NCBI GenBank assembly: GCA_021161885.1
Contig: JAGGZS010000286.1
Span: forward strand, 1 to 20,113
Origin: a bacterium
Lineage (GTDB): Bacteria > Auribacterota > Auribacteria > Auribacterales > Auribacteraceae
Length of the DNA stretch: 20,113 nucleotides
Direction of reading: 5' to 3'
The position numbers and the translations under genes are program-made. The notes below the pieces were generated by a model. That model saw nothing but the letters and a program-made list of their open reading frames with translations, did not search any database and was not told the origin of the DNA. Below are positions 9,449 through 16,544 of the stretch, piece by piece (position 1 is the first letter of the stretch; the number at the start of each line of letters is the position of its first letter).

Positions 9449-10291
9449 TTATTTAGGCTGCCTCATTTTGACGATAGTCGTATATTGTTCAATCAACCCT
9501 TTATCTTCTAATGCGCTTATAATTTTTTCACGGTTAGTTCCTGATTGCCCTTGTGTGTAACTATTAAAACTCGCGGTATCCATTTTTGTTATAAACTCGG
9601 CTATGTCAGGAGGAACCATTTTAACGGTTATACGTATTTTTTCCGGCAAAATACCTTTATTTGAAGCATCATTGGGCTGATAGGACGCGAAATCCGGATT
9701 GTTGCTGTTTATCGCAGCCATAACATCCCAGTATGGATCACTTGAACCCCCCGGCCAGTTATCCCAGTCCATCCATACATTATTTATATGATCCCAGCAT
9801 TCGAGATAAAAATCCGCAACATAACAACTTAGTGCCTGAGGAGTCATTGCGGATAAAGCAGCGAAATCGCTTTCATACTCAAAACTGCTGTCGCTTTGTG
9901 AATGCCGGCAAAGATAATAAACGCAGTCGTCTGTAAAATTTATGTCCGTGCCGTCATTATCGCTGTATAAATAAGCGGTTTCCTGATACCCGTTTATTGC
10001 TGCTGCCCCATTTTGGTAAATTGCCTTACAGACAAATAAGACACCGTTTTCAAACGCGTGAAAGTTCATATTTTTTTCAGGATTAACTGTGGCGACACTC
10101 AAATCATTTGATATTCTGTCCAGAAGAATACGGGCGTTCTGGAGCATTTCTGTTTTTGATTCGGTCTTTTCCCATACCTTTGTGCTTGTATGGAATATTG
10201 TGTACAGCATAGTTACTAAAACGGTCATAATGCTGACAGCGACTAACAGTTCTAACAGTGAAAATCCATATCGCGAGCTTAGATTTTTCAT
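9449..10291 (-). CDS. GspJ-like minor pseudopilin
   Basis: A 280-residue pseudopilin. The N terminus has the short leader and cleavage motif (RYG/FSLLELLVAV) with Glu at +5, followed by a single hydrophobic helix that acts as membrane anchor and filament core. The segment after the helix (TKVWEKTESKTEMLQNARILLDRISNDL) has the charged helix typical of GspJ/PilW, and the remainder is a beta-rich periplasmic domain with several Trp. Position between the GspI-like and GspK-like genes supports the J assignment, since GspI, J and K form the tip complex in type II secretion. The ATG lies one base after the upstream stop, with AAAGGA inside the end of that gene as ribosome site, so translational coupling is likely. 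A PilW-type pilin is the alternative. Confidence 0.78.
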   Translation of the reverse strand: MKNLSSRYGFSLLELLVAVSIMTVLVTMLYTIFHTSTKVWEKTESKTEMLQNARILLDRISNDLSVATVNPEKNMNFHAFENGVLFVCKAIYQNGAAAINGYQETAYLYSDNDGTDINFTDDCVYYLCRHSQSDSSFEYESDFAALSAMTPQALSCYVADFYLECWDHINNVWMDWDNWPGGSSDPYWDVMAAINSNNPDFASYQPNDASNKGILPEKIRITVKMVPPDIAEFITKMDTASFNSYTQGQSGTNREKIISALEDKGLIEQYTTIVKMRQPK

Positions 10292-10292
10292 T

Positions 10293-10784
10293 TTATAAAT
10301 CCTTTGATAAGAACGACCTGAACGTTTTTATAGCCTTGCCTGTCGGTGTATTTGGCGATGTGGATGTTCCGCCGGCATATTTATCTACGGTATATACCGC
10401 TATAGATACATAATACAGGTCAGTCGGATACGAGTAGGAGTTTCCGGGTATTGCGGCACCGCTTATATCGTCTATCCTGTATAAATAAAAATATTCATTG
10501 GAATGAAATTTTTTCTGAAATAAACTGGTTCCTGAAGATACAAATAAAGATGTTTCGTCTGTTAATTCTTGAAGTTCGCCCATAACTTCCTGTGCTTGGT
10601 TTGAGGCTATAAAAGTATCTTCCGATCTCTTGCTCGATACGAGCCCTAAAGGGTAAAGCGCAAGTATGCTGAGTATTCCCACTACGAGTATCGTGATGGC
10701 TAACGATATTTCGATAAGAGTAAACCCTTTTTCTTTTTTAAGGCTGGTTATAGAAAAATTTAAACATAAATTTTTTATTCCCAT
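10293..10784 (-). CDS. GspI/PilV-like minor pseudopilin
   Basis: A 163-residue pseudopilin with an unusually long leader of about 20 residues, then KG/FTLIEISLAITILVVGILSI with Glu at +5 and a hydrophobic helix. The segment after the helix, with ALYPLGLVSSKRSEDTFIASNQAQEVMGEL, is the pattern of PilV/GspI proteins, which carry a conserved turn and a polar helix here. The ATG at 10784 overlaps the last codons of the GspH-like gene by 10 bases and has AAAGGG six bases upstream, so this start is supported despite the long leader. The protein is predicted to join GspJ and GspK in the initiating tip of the pseudopilus. The C-terminal domain is small and does not discriminate I from V. Confidence 0.75.
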   Translation of the reverse strand: MGIKNLCLNFSITSLKKEKGFTLIEISLAITILVVGILSILALYPLGLVSSKRSEDTFIASNQAQEVMGELQELTDETSLFVSSGTSLFQKKFHSNEYFYLYRIDDISGAAIPGNSYSYPTDLYYVSIAVYTVDKYAGGTSTSPNTPTGKAIKTFRSFLSKDL

Positions 10785-11380
10785 GGCGAACCCTTTGCGT
10801 ATTTATAGAGTTTTATTCTGCCGCTTGTGGCATTAACTTCAAGGGTATAGCATTGTTCTTTCTGTGCATCAGGCACATTGGCATAATTATATCCAGATTG
10901 ATAATAGGTAACCGCGTCAGAAACTGTTGCTCCAAAGGAGTCGTTAACATTGCTGAAAAAGGAATTGGTTCTTACAATATGGATTTGGCATGCCGGAGAC
11001 GCAGTTCCTTTACCGTAAAACTTAACGGATCCTTGGCTTATCAAATCAGATGCGCTGGTGCCGTTGATTGTTGTTGTAGCGATATTTATAATTGACGGCG
11101 GATTATATATTTTATTTATAAGGTTTCCCCCTGTATCCCCTGAATAAATACCTGCCCAGTTATCCTGCGGATTAATGTCCACACGATAAACACTGTTATA
11201 ATTTATAGCGTATCTTTGCGCAAGACGCATCATACTCGATAATTGAGCAGCGGCTGATCTTAAACTCAATCCTTCTGAAAATTTTGTCAAGGTAGGAAGC
11301 GCAAGTCCAGCCATGACAATCATAATTATTACTGTAACGAGAATCTCAAATAATGTGAAACCAGATTTTTTTGAGTTCAT
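10775..11380 (-). CDS. GspH/FimT-like minor pseudopilin
   Basis: A 201-residue protein with leader KKSG/FTLFEILVTVIIMIVMAGLALP, Glu at +5 and one hydrophobic helix. The following LRSAAAQLSSMMRLAQRYAINYNSVYRVDI stretch is the hallmark of the GspH/FimT family: helix continuation with arginines, then the first beta strand of the periplasmic domain. A TTG five codons upstream would extend the gene, but ATG at 11380 is preferred because GGGAG ends about eight bases before it. That ribosome site overlaps the stop region of the upstream pseudopilin gene, indicating coupling. Length is slightly above typical GspH (about 160-190). It probably sits below the I-J-K tip complex in the pseudopilus. Confidence 0.78.
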   Translation of the reverse strand: MNSKKSGFTLFEILVTVIIMIVMAGLALPTLTKFSEGLSLRSAAAQLSSMMRLAQRYAINYNSVYRVDINPQDNWAGIYSGDTGGNLINKIYNPPSIINIATTTINGTSASDLISQGSVKFYGKGTASPACQIHIVRTNSFFSNVNDSFGATVSDAVTYYQSGYNYANVPDAQKEQCYTLEVNATSGRIKLYKYAKGSPWE

Positions 11381-11385
11381 CTTGT

Positions 11386-11841
11386 TCACTCCCAATTATT
11401 TATGCTTGTACCGCCGGGTGTGGTGCATGATATATCGAAACTATGAGTGTTGTTTGCGGGCACAGAGTTATTGCCTCCGTCGGTATCCACATAAACCGTA
11501 TATAATCCTTCCCACGGGTCAATAATTCTATTATTGGATCCGCTGGCGGAAATATCGCTACTGCGCACTTCTATATAAGGACCGTTTTTTTTTGAAGTTG
11601 TAAGCATATCATATAATGTGCCGTCGTTGTTTAATTCCGATTCGCTCGGCCCGAAAATCCCCCAGTCCGCGCGGTAAGCGTGCAGTGCCATAGACAAGGT
11701 TTCTATCATGGCTTTTGTCCTTGCTATACGAGCCCTTTCTTTTACTTTATTTATTGTCGGGAATAAAAGCCCCGCAAGCATAGCTATTATTCCTATAACA
11801 GTAAGGAGTTCTATTAATGTGAATCCGTTTTTTTTATTCAT
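11386..11841 (-). CDS. GspG/PilE-type pseudopilin (second copy)
   Basis: A 151-residue pseudopilin: leader MNKKNG/FTLIELLTVIGIIAMLAGLLFP with Glu at +5, then VKERARIARTKAMIETLSMALHAYRADWG, the G-type helix followed by the variable loop. DPWEGLYTVYVDTDGG matches the DPWG-x-PY strand of GspG-like proteins. The C-terminal acidic calcium loop seen in true GspG and in the neighbouring copy is not evident; the protein instead ends GGTSINNWE. This suggests a divergent subunit rather than a redundant major pseudopilin. The ATG at 11841 has AGGAG about nine bases upstream. It lies 28 bp after the other G-like gene. Similar extra G-type proteins with DPW motifs are common in Omnitrophota- and Planctomycetota-like genomes, from general knowledge. 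Confidence 0.78.
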   Translation of the reverse strand: MNKKNGFTLIELLTVIGIIAMLAGLLFPTINKVKERARIARTKAMIETLSMALHAYRADWGIFGPSESELNNDGTLYDMLTTSKKNGPYIEVRSSDISASGSNNRIIDPWEGLYTVYVDTDGGNNSVPANNTHSFDISCTTPGGTSINNWE

Positions 11842-11869
11842 TATTTTTTCTCCTTATATAAAGGGCGGT

Positions 11870-12436
11870 TTAATCTTTAGCGAAATCTCCAAGCCAATTA
11901 CATATATTGTCATCGTTTTTCGAGCTGTTATTGTTGGAGCTGTCCCAATCTTTATCCGGTCCTTTGGATAATATATCGATAAAGCCCGTGTTTTCCAGTA
12001 TCCTTCCTGTGGATGTCGAGTCAAATAAATAAGGCTGTTTCCATGGATCAAGCAGTTGTCCTGATGAATCAAGGTTTTTTGTTTTGAACTCATAATAAGG
12101 ACCGTTCCAGTCATCATCGTTCCAGTAAACAGACAATTTATTTTTATTTTTGTCAAATCCGCTTAGCGCTTCGATAATTTGTTTTCTTTTAGATTTGTCC
12201 GTAACGGTATCGCCGAAATATTCCCCTTCAGTTAATGTGACAGGATAATACCCCATATCATTTTTGAAATTTTCAAGAGCGTTTTCCATAGCTGTAATTT
12301 GAGCTACCGCTTGCGCGCGTTTAGCGCGGGCGTATTGATGTACCATTATAGGGATGCCAAGCCCTGCGAGAATTAACATTATCGCCACAACCGCCAGCAG
12401 TTCGATAAGGGAAAACGCGTTTTTACTTGGTCTCAT
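11870..12436 (-). CDS. GspG-like major pseudopilin with Ala at cleavage site
   Basis: A 188-residue pseudopilin. The leader reads MRPSKNA followed by FSLIELLAVVAIMLILAGLG, so the residue before the predicted prepilin-peptidase cut is Ala, not the usual Gly; Glu at +5 is kept. The ensuing helix (RAKRAQAVAQITAMENALENFKNDMGYYP) and DPWKQPYLF strand are standard GspG. The C-terminal LSKGPDKDWDSS...DDNICNW segment corresponds to the calcium-binding loop that stabilises GspG, though it is longer and richer in Asn and Ser. Predicted role: main subunit of the pseudopilus. It starts 15 bp after the GspF-like gene, with AGGGGA as ribosome site. As the first pseudopilin of the operon and the only one with a convincing calcium loop, it is the best candidate for the major subunit. 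Confidence 0.82.
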   Translation of the reverse strand: MRPSKNAFSLIELLAVVAIMLILAGLGIPIMVHQYARAKRAQAVAQITAMENALENFKNDMGYYPVTLTEGEYFGDTVTDKSKRKQIIEALSGFDKNKNKLSVYWNDDDWNGPYYEFKTKNLDSSGQLLDPWKQPYLFDSTSTGRILENTGFIDILSKGPDKDWDSSNNNSSKNDDNICNWLGDFAKD

Positions 12437-12451
12437 AAGCCGTCCCCTTCT

Positions 12452-13696
12452 TTATAATTGTTGAAGAAGAGATATAAGCGGCAAAAACATTGCTATGACA
12501 ATGAACCCTACAACCACAGCTAAAAATACAATCAAGAAAGGTTCAAGCAATGAAGTTAAGCCTTCTACTGCCGCATCTACGTCTTCATCGTAATTATCGG
12601 CTATTTTAATAAGCATTTCGGCTAAAGCGCCGGTTTCTTCTCCGACTTCAATCATACTTATAACCATTGGAGGAAAAACTTTGCTGACTTTTAGCGGTTC
12701 AACAATAGATTCTCCTTCACGGATACTGTCATGAATTTTTTCAACCGCATAGGACACCACTTCGTTCCCAGCTGTATCTTTTACGATAACAAGGGATTGT
12801 AAAATAGGCACACCGCTTGTAATTAACGTACCTAATGTCCTTGTAAAACGGGCAATGGCTATTTTACGGATAAGCGTGCCGATTACAGGAAAATTAAGCA
12901 GGAGTTTATCTATGATGTATTTTCCTTTTTTTGTGCGCCTTATAAGTTTTAATAAAATGATAAATGCCATTACCCCTGAAATGGGGAGATACCATTGCTT
13001 TTTGCACACATCGCTTATAGTGATTAAAAAAGATGTCATCCACGGTAACTGTAAGTCAAGGTCGTCGAACATTTCCGCGAATTTCGGTACTATGAAAGTA
13101 ACAAGAAACGCTAGTACTATTATAGCAACGCTAATTACAAATGCAGGGTATACCATAGCGGATTTGATTCGTTTTTTAAGTTTTTCACTTTTTTCAGCGA
13201 ACTCAGCTAATCGGTTAAGAACTATCTCAAGGACACCGCCGGCTTCACCGGCTTTAATCATATTTATATATAATTGACTGAATACTTTAGGGAATTTAGC
13301 TAATGCTTCCGAAAAAGAAGCGCCGCTTTCCACAGATACAGCCACATCATCAAGAGTATTCTTTAAACATCCGGCTTTTTGCTGGTCTTTCAGCACGGTT
13401 AAACTGCGTAGCAGCGGAAGGCCGGCATCAATTAAAGTAGCGAGTTGGCGTGTGAAAAGGGAAAGAAGGCTGCTTTTTACACGTTTTGGAGTAAAAATTT
13501 TTATTTCCATACTCATAAAAGAATTTTTTTTGGATGTTGATGATGTTTTTGCGTTTCTTTTTTCAAGAGTCACGCTTGTAGGGTATAATCCTTTTTCCCT
13601 GAGGTGTCCGATAGCGACAGTCGTACTTTCAGATTCAATAGTGCCTGCCACTTCTTTTCCTTGGCTGCTCATGGCGACATATTTGAATTTAGGCAT
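12452..13696 (-). CDS. GspF/PilC inner-membrane platform protein
   Basis: A 414-residue polytopic protein of usual family length. It opens with the typical KFKYVAMSSQGKEVAGTIES segment. Two homologous T2SSF domains follow, at about residues 81-204 (FTRQLATLIDAGLPLLRSL) and 284-407 (FTRTLGTLITSGVPILQSL). Each has the helical GEAGGVLEIVL or GEETGALAEML pattern. Likely membrane segments are at about 183-204, 236-251 and 385-407. The protein forms the inner-membrane platform on which the GspE/PilB ATPase acts and from which pseudopilins are extracted. The ATG is preceded by GGGAG. It sits between the ATPase gene and the pseudopilins, as in many type II secretion and type IV pilus clusters. Confidence 0.93.
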   Translation of the reverse strand: MPKFKYVAMSSQGKEVAGTIESESTTVAIGHLREKGLYPTSVTLEKRNAKTSSTSKKNSFMSMEIKIFTPKRVKSSLLSLFTRQLATLIDAGLPLLRSLTVLKDQQKAGCLKNTLDDVAVSVESGASFSEALAKFPKVFSQLYINMIKAGEAGGVLEIVLNRLAEFAEKSEKLKKRIKSAMVYPAFVISVAIIVLAFLVTFIVPKFAEMFDDLDLQLPWMTSFLITISDVCKKQWYLPISGVMAFIILLKLIRRTKKGKYIIDKLLLNFPVIGTLIRKIAIARFTRTLGTLITSGVPILQSLVIVKDTAGNEVVSYAVEKIHDSIREGESIVEPLKVSKVFPPMVISMIEVGEETGALAEMLIKIADNYDEDVDAAVEGLTSLLEPFLIVFLAVVVGFIVIAMFLPLISLLQQL

Positions 13697-13724
13697 ATTT
13701 TAGCTCCCTTATATATATTTAATT

Positions 13725-15437
13725 TTAAGTTTCCCTTAAAATTTCCTGAATGGTTGTAATCCCCTGCAGTGCTTTTATTAATCCTATTTCCCTAAGTGTC
13801 CTCATACCTGATTCCCTTGCTTTAGCTTTTAGTGCGGCTTGAGGAGCTTTTTTAAGCACAAGTTCCCTTAATCCGTCATCAAGAATAAGCAGTTCATGAA
13901 TGCCGGTTCTTCCTTTATAGCCGGTATTGTTACATTTTTTGCATCCTTTACCATAGTAAAGTGTATGTCCTTCAATGTCTTCCATGGTTAATTCCGCGGA
14001 TTCAAGAATTTCTTTTTCAGGAATATACTGCTCTTTGCATTCCTCACAAATCGTTCGTACAAGCCGTTGAGCGAGTATTCCCTCAAGAGATGATGTCATA
14101 AGAAAGGGCTCAACACCCATATCAATTAATCTGGTTATACTGCTTGGGGCGTCGTTGGTATGAAGCGTGCTGAAAACCAGATGACCGGTAAGAGAAGCTT
14201 CAATAGCGATTTGAGCGGTCTCAATATCTCTGATTTCCCCGACCATAATTTTATCGGGGTCCTGCCTTAGTATGGAACGCAGGCATGCTGCGAAAGTAAG
14301 ACCGATAGAATCTCTTATGGCAACTTGAACGATTCCTTCAAGGTCGTATTCTATGGGGTCTTCCGTGGTAATTATTTTTGTCTCTATTTTGTTAACATGT
14401 CTTAAACAAGAATAAAGAGTAGTTGTTTTTCCTGAACCGGTAGGTCCGGTTACTAAAAAAATACCGTTTGGTTTTTCGATAATTTCAATGATTTGTTTTT
14501 TGATGTCTTGTGGAATTCCTATATTATCAATATCTAAAGAGACGTTGCTTCGGTCAAGAATTCTCATTACAACACTTTCCCCGAATGCTGTAGGGAGTGT
14601 TGATACGCGAAGGTCGATGCTTTTTCCGCCAACATTAAGTTGAATTCTACCGTCTTGAGGCAGGCGTCGTTCAGCCACGTTAAGATTTGACAACACTTTT
14701 ACGCGCGATATAACCGCAAGAGCCAGATGGCGCGGCGGCGGGATCATATCGTATAATGTACCGTCAACGCGGTATCTTATTTTAAACTCGTTTTCAAAAG
14801 GTTCAAAATGGATGTCGCTGGCTTTGTCTTTGATTGCCTGCAGTAAAACAAGGTTAAGCAGTTTGATAACCGGGGCCTCATTGACTATTTCATTAAGGTT
14901 AGCTATATTTGCCCTGTCATCCTCGAATTCATCGTTTTCGATATTTAGTTCATTCTCGTCGTAATTATCTATAAGAGATGCTATGGTGCTGTCGCCTTCT
15001 TCTTCCCCGTAATATTTTTTAAGAGCGGCTTGGATATCTTCCGGATTACTTATAGCGCCTTTTACGTCGAAATCAATTATGAACCTTAGTTCATCTAATG
15101 TATTTTGGTTGAGCGGGTCAGCAAGGGCTATGGTTAATGTGTTATCGTAAAAATCGATGGGCACGATGTGATACATTCTTGCCCATGAAGCGCTTACTTT
15201 TTCGGTGATATTTTTTGGTATAGATAGTTTATTAAGGTCTACAACTTCCATATTAAGCTGAGCGCTCATTGTAAGTAACAATTGTTCCTGCGTTACGAAT
15301 CCGCAGTCAACAAGCAGGTGTGTGAGTAATTTGCCTGTACGTTTTTGTTCCTCAAAAACCTCCATCAGCTGTTCTTGTGTTAAAAGTTTTTGCTCAACTA
15401 ACAGCTGGCCTAATATGTGATTTTGTGTATAATTCAT
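13725..15437 (-). CDS. GspE/PilB-type assembly ATPase (copy 2, adjacent to GspF)
   Basis: A 570-residue secretion ATPase. Residues about 8-140 form an MshEN/T2SSE_N-type N-terminal region with two repeats around LGQLLVEQKLLTQEQL and LLVDCGFVTQEQL. Several residues typical of cyclic-di-GMP-binding MshEN motifs are changed (for example Lys26-side Gly missing in the first repeat), so ligand binding is uncertain. An acidic linker follows. The catalytic part has Walker A GPTGSGKT at 331-338, the Asp box TTEDPIEY near 357-364, RQDPDKIMVGEIRD at 391-404 and the His box TGHLVFSTLHTND. Four cysteines at 464, 467, 499 and 502 form the zinc-binding element of the GspE/PilB family. The protein should power extension of the pilus or pseudopilus from the cytoplasm. 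It lies between pilT and gspF, with short spacers. Confidence 0.92.
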   Translation of the reverse strand: MNYTQNHILGQLLVEQKLLTQEQLMEVFEEQKRTGKLLTHLLVDCGFVTQEQLLLTMSAQLNMEVVDLNKLSIPKNITEKVSASWARMYHIVPIDFYDNTLTIALADPLNQNTLDELRFIIDFDVKGAISNPEDIQAALKKYYGEEEGDSTIASLIDNYDENELNIENDEFEDDRANIANLNEIVNEAPVIKLLNLVLLQAIKDKASDIHFEPFENEFKIRYRVDGTLYDMIPPPRHLALAVISRVKVLSNLNVAERRLPQDGRIQLNVGGKSIDLRVSTLPTAFGESVVMRILDRSNVSLDIDNIGIPQDIKKQIIEIIEKPNGIFLVTGPTGSGKTTTLYSCLRHVNKIETKIITTEDPIEYDLEGIVQVAIRDSIGLTFAACLRSILRQDPDKIMVGEIRDIETAQIAIEASLTGHLVFSTLHTNDAPSSITRLIDMGVEPFLMTSSLEGILAQRLVRTICEECKEQYIPEKEILESAELTMEDIEGHTLYYGKGCKKCNNTGYKGRTGIHELLILDDGLRELVLKKAPQAALKAKARESGMRTLREIGLIKALQGITTIQEILRET

Positions 15438-15457
15438 TTTTGCTTGGCTTCCTTAAT

Positions 15458-16519
15458 TTATGAAGCGTTGCGTAATTTATTATAAACCCATTCGGGGTCG
15501 TTACATTTTGTTATCAAACTTTCATAGTTAATATGTCCTTCTCCGAATAAATTTAAGAGACAGGAGTCTAATGTTTGCATACCGTATTTACCGCCTGTTT
15601 GTAGATCGGATGTAATTCTGTATGTTTTATTTTCGCGAATGAGATTTTGTATTGACGGTGTAGCTACCATTATCTCGAATGCGGCGATTCGTCCCCGTCC
15701 CGATGTATGCGATAGAAGCTGTTGTGATATAATCAATTCTATGGATACGGAAAGCTGGCTTCGTATTTGTTCTTGTTGGTTTGTCGGGAATGCGTCTATA
15801 ATGCGGTCTATTGTCTGGGTTGCTCCGGTGGTATGAAGTGTGGCAAAGACGAGGTGTCCTGTTTCAGCGGCTGTTATAGCCGCTTCCATGGTTTCGAGAT
15901 CCCGCATTTCACCTACAAGTATTACGTCAGGGTCTTGGCGCAGCCCGCGTTTTATAGCTTCAGCGAAACTGGGAACGTCAATTCCTATTTCGCGTTGGTT
16001 GATAATAGCTTTTTTGTGCGAATGATAATATTCTATAGGGTCTTCTATAGTCAGGATATGTGAATCGGTTTCAGTGTTTATCACGTCAATCATGCTGGCG
16101 AGAGTAGATGTTTTACCTGAACCTGTAGGTCCGGTTATGAGTATCAATCCTCTTGGTTTGAAAAGATGTTCTTTCAGCATTGTCGGCAATCCTATTTCAT
16201 CAAGGGTTCTTATTCGGGACGGGATTAACCGAAGTACAAGAGCGTAGTTGCCTTTTTGTTTAAAAATGCTTACCCTGAACCTTGCCAAGTCGCCATAGGC
16301 GAATCCGAAATCCGTGCCTCCCTGTTCACGGACGAGTTGCTGGTGTGAGTCTGAGGTAATGCTTTTCATAAAATTTTTTGTTTCTTCTGAATTAAGACAA
16401 GCTGAATCAAGCCCTATAAGTTTGCCGTCAACCCGTATTGTAGGCGGTTTGCCGACAGTCAAGTGGATATCTGAAGCGTTTTCTTCGATAGCCAATTGTA
16501 AGAGTTCTTGTATTTCCAT
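15458..16519 (-). CDS. pilT: PilT-type retraction ATPase
   Basis: A 353-residue hexameric ATPase of standard PilT length. It starts with the PAS-like N domain (MEIQELLQLAIEENASDIHLTVG) and has Walker A GPTGSGKT at 130-137, the Asp box TIEDPIEY, RQDPDVILVGEMRD as Walker B and the His box TGHLVFATLHTTGA. The FPTNQQEQIRSQLS segment is typical of PilT. The signature AIRNLIRE appears as SIQNLIRE; in PilT this motif is needed for retraction. It lacks the four cysteines and long N domain of PilB/GspE. It probably depolymerises the filament, which classical type II secretion does not need, so its presence argues for a type IV pilus or hybrid machine. A strong GGAGGG ribosome site precedes the ATG. 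Confidence 0.92.
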   Translation of the reverse strand: MEIQELLQLAIEENASDIHLTVGKPPTIRVDGKLIGLDSACLNSEETKNFMKSITSDSHQQLVREQGGTDFGFAYGDLARFRVSIFKQKGNYALVLRLIPSRIRTLDEIGLPTMLKEHLFKPRGLILITGPTGSGKTSTLASMIDVINTETDSHILTIEDPIEYYHSHKKAIINQREIGIDVPSFAEAIKRGLRQDPDVILVGEMRDLETMEAAITAAETGHLVFATLHTTGATQTIDRIIDAFPTNQQEQIRSQLSVSIELIISQQLLSHTSGRGRIAAFEIMVATPSIQNLIRENKTYRITSDLQTGGKYGMQTLDSCLLNLFGEGHINYESLITKCNDPEWVYNKLRNAS

Positions 16520-16544
16520 ATTTATTCCCTCCGGTTCAAGGATA

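Noticed and set aside
11854..12156. Minus-strand frame of about 100 codons overlapping the first GspG-like gene
   Set aside because: It is an out-of-frame shadow of the pseudopilin gene, with no family resemblance and no ribosome site.
13725..15437. Confident cyclic-di-GMP binding by the N-terminal domain of the ATPase
   Set aside because: The MshEN-like repeats are recognisable, but key positions differ from the binding consensus, so binding cannot be claimed from sequence.
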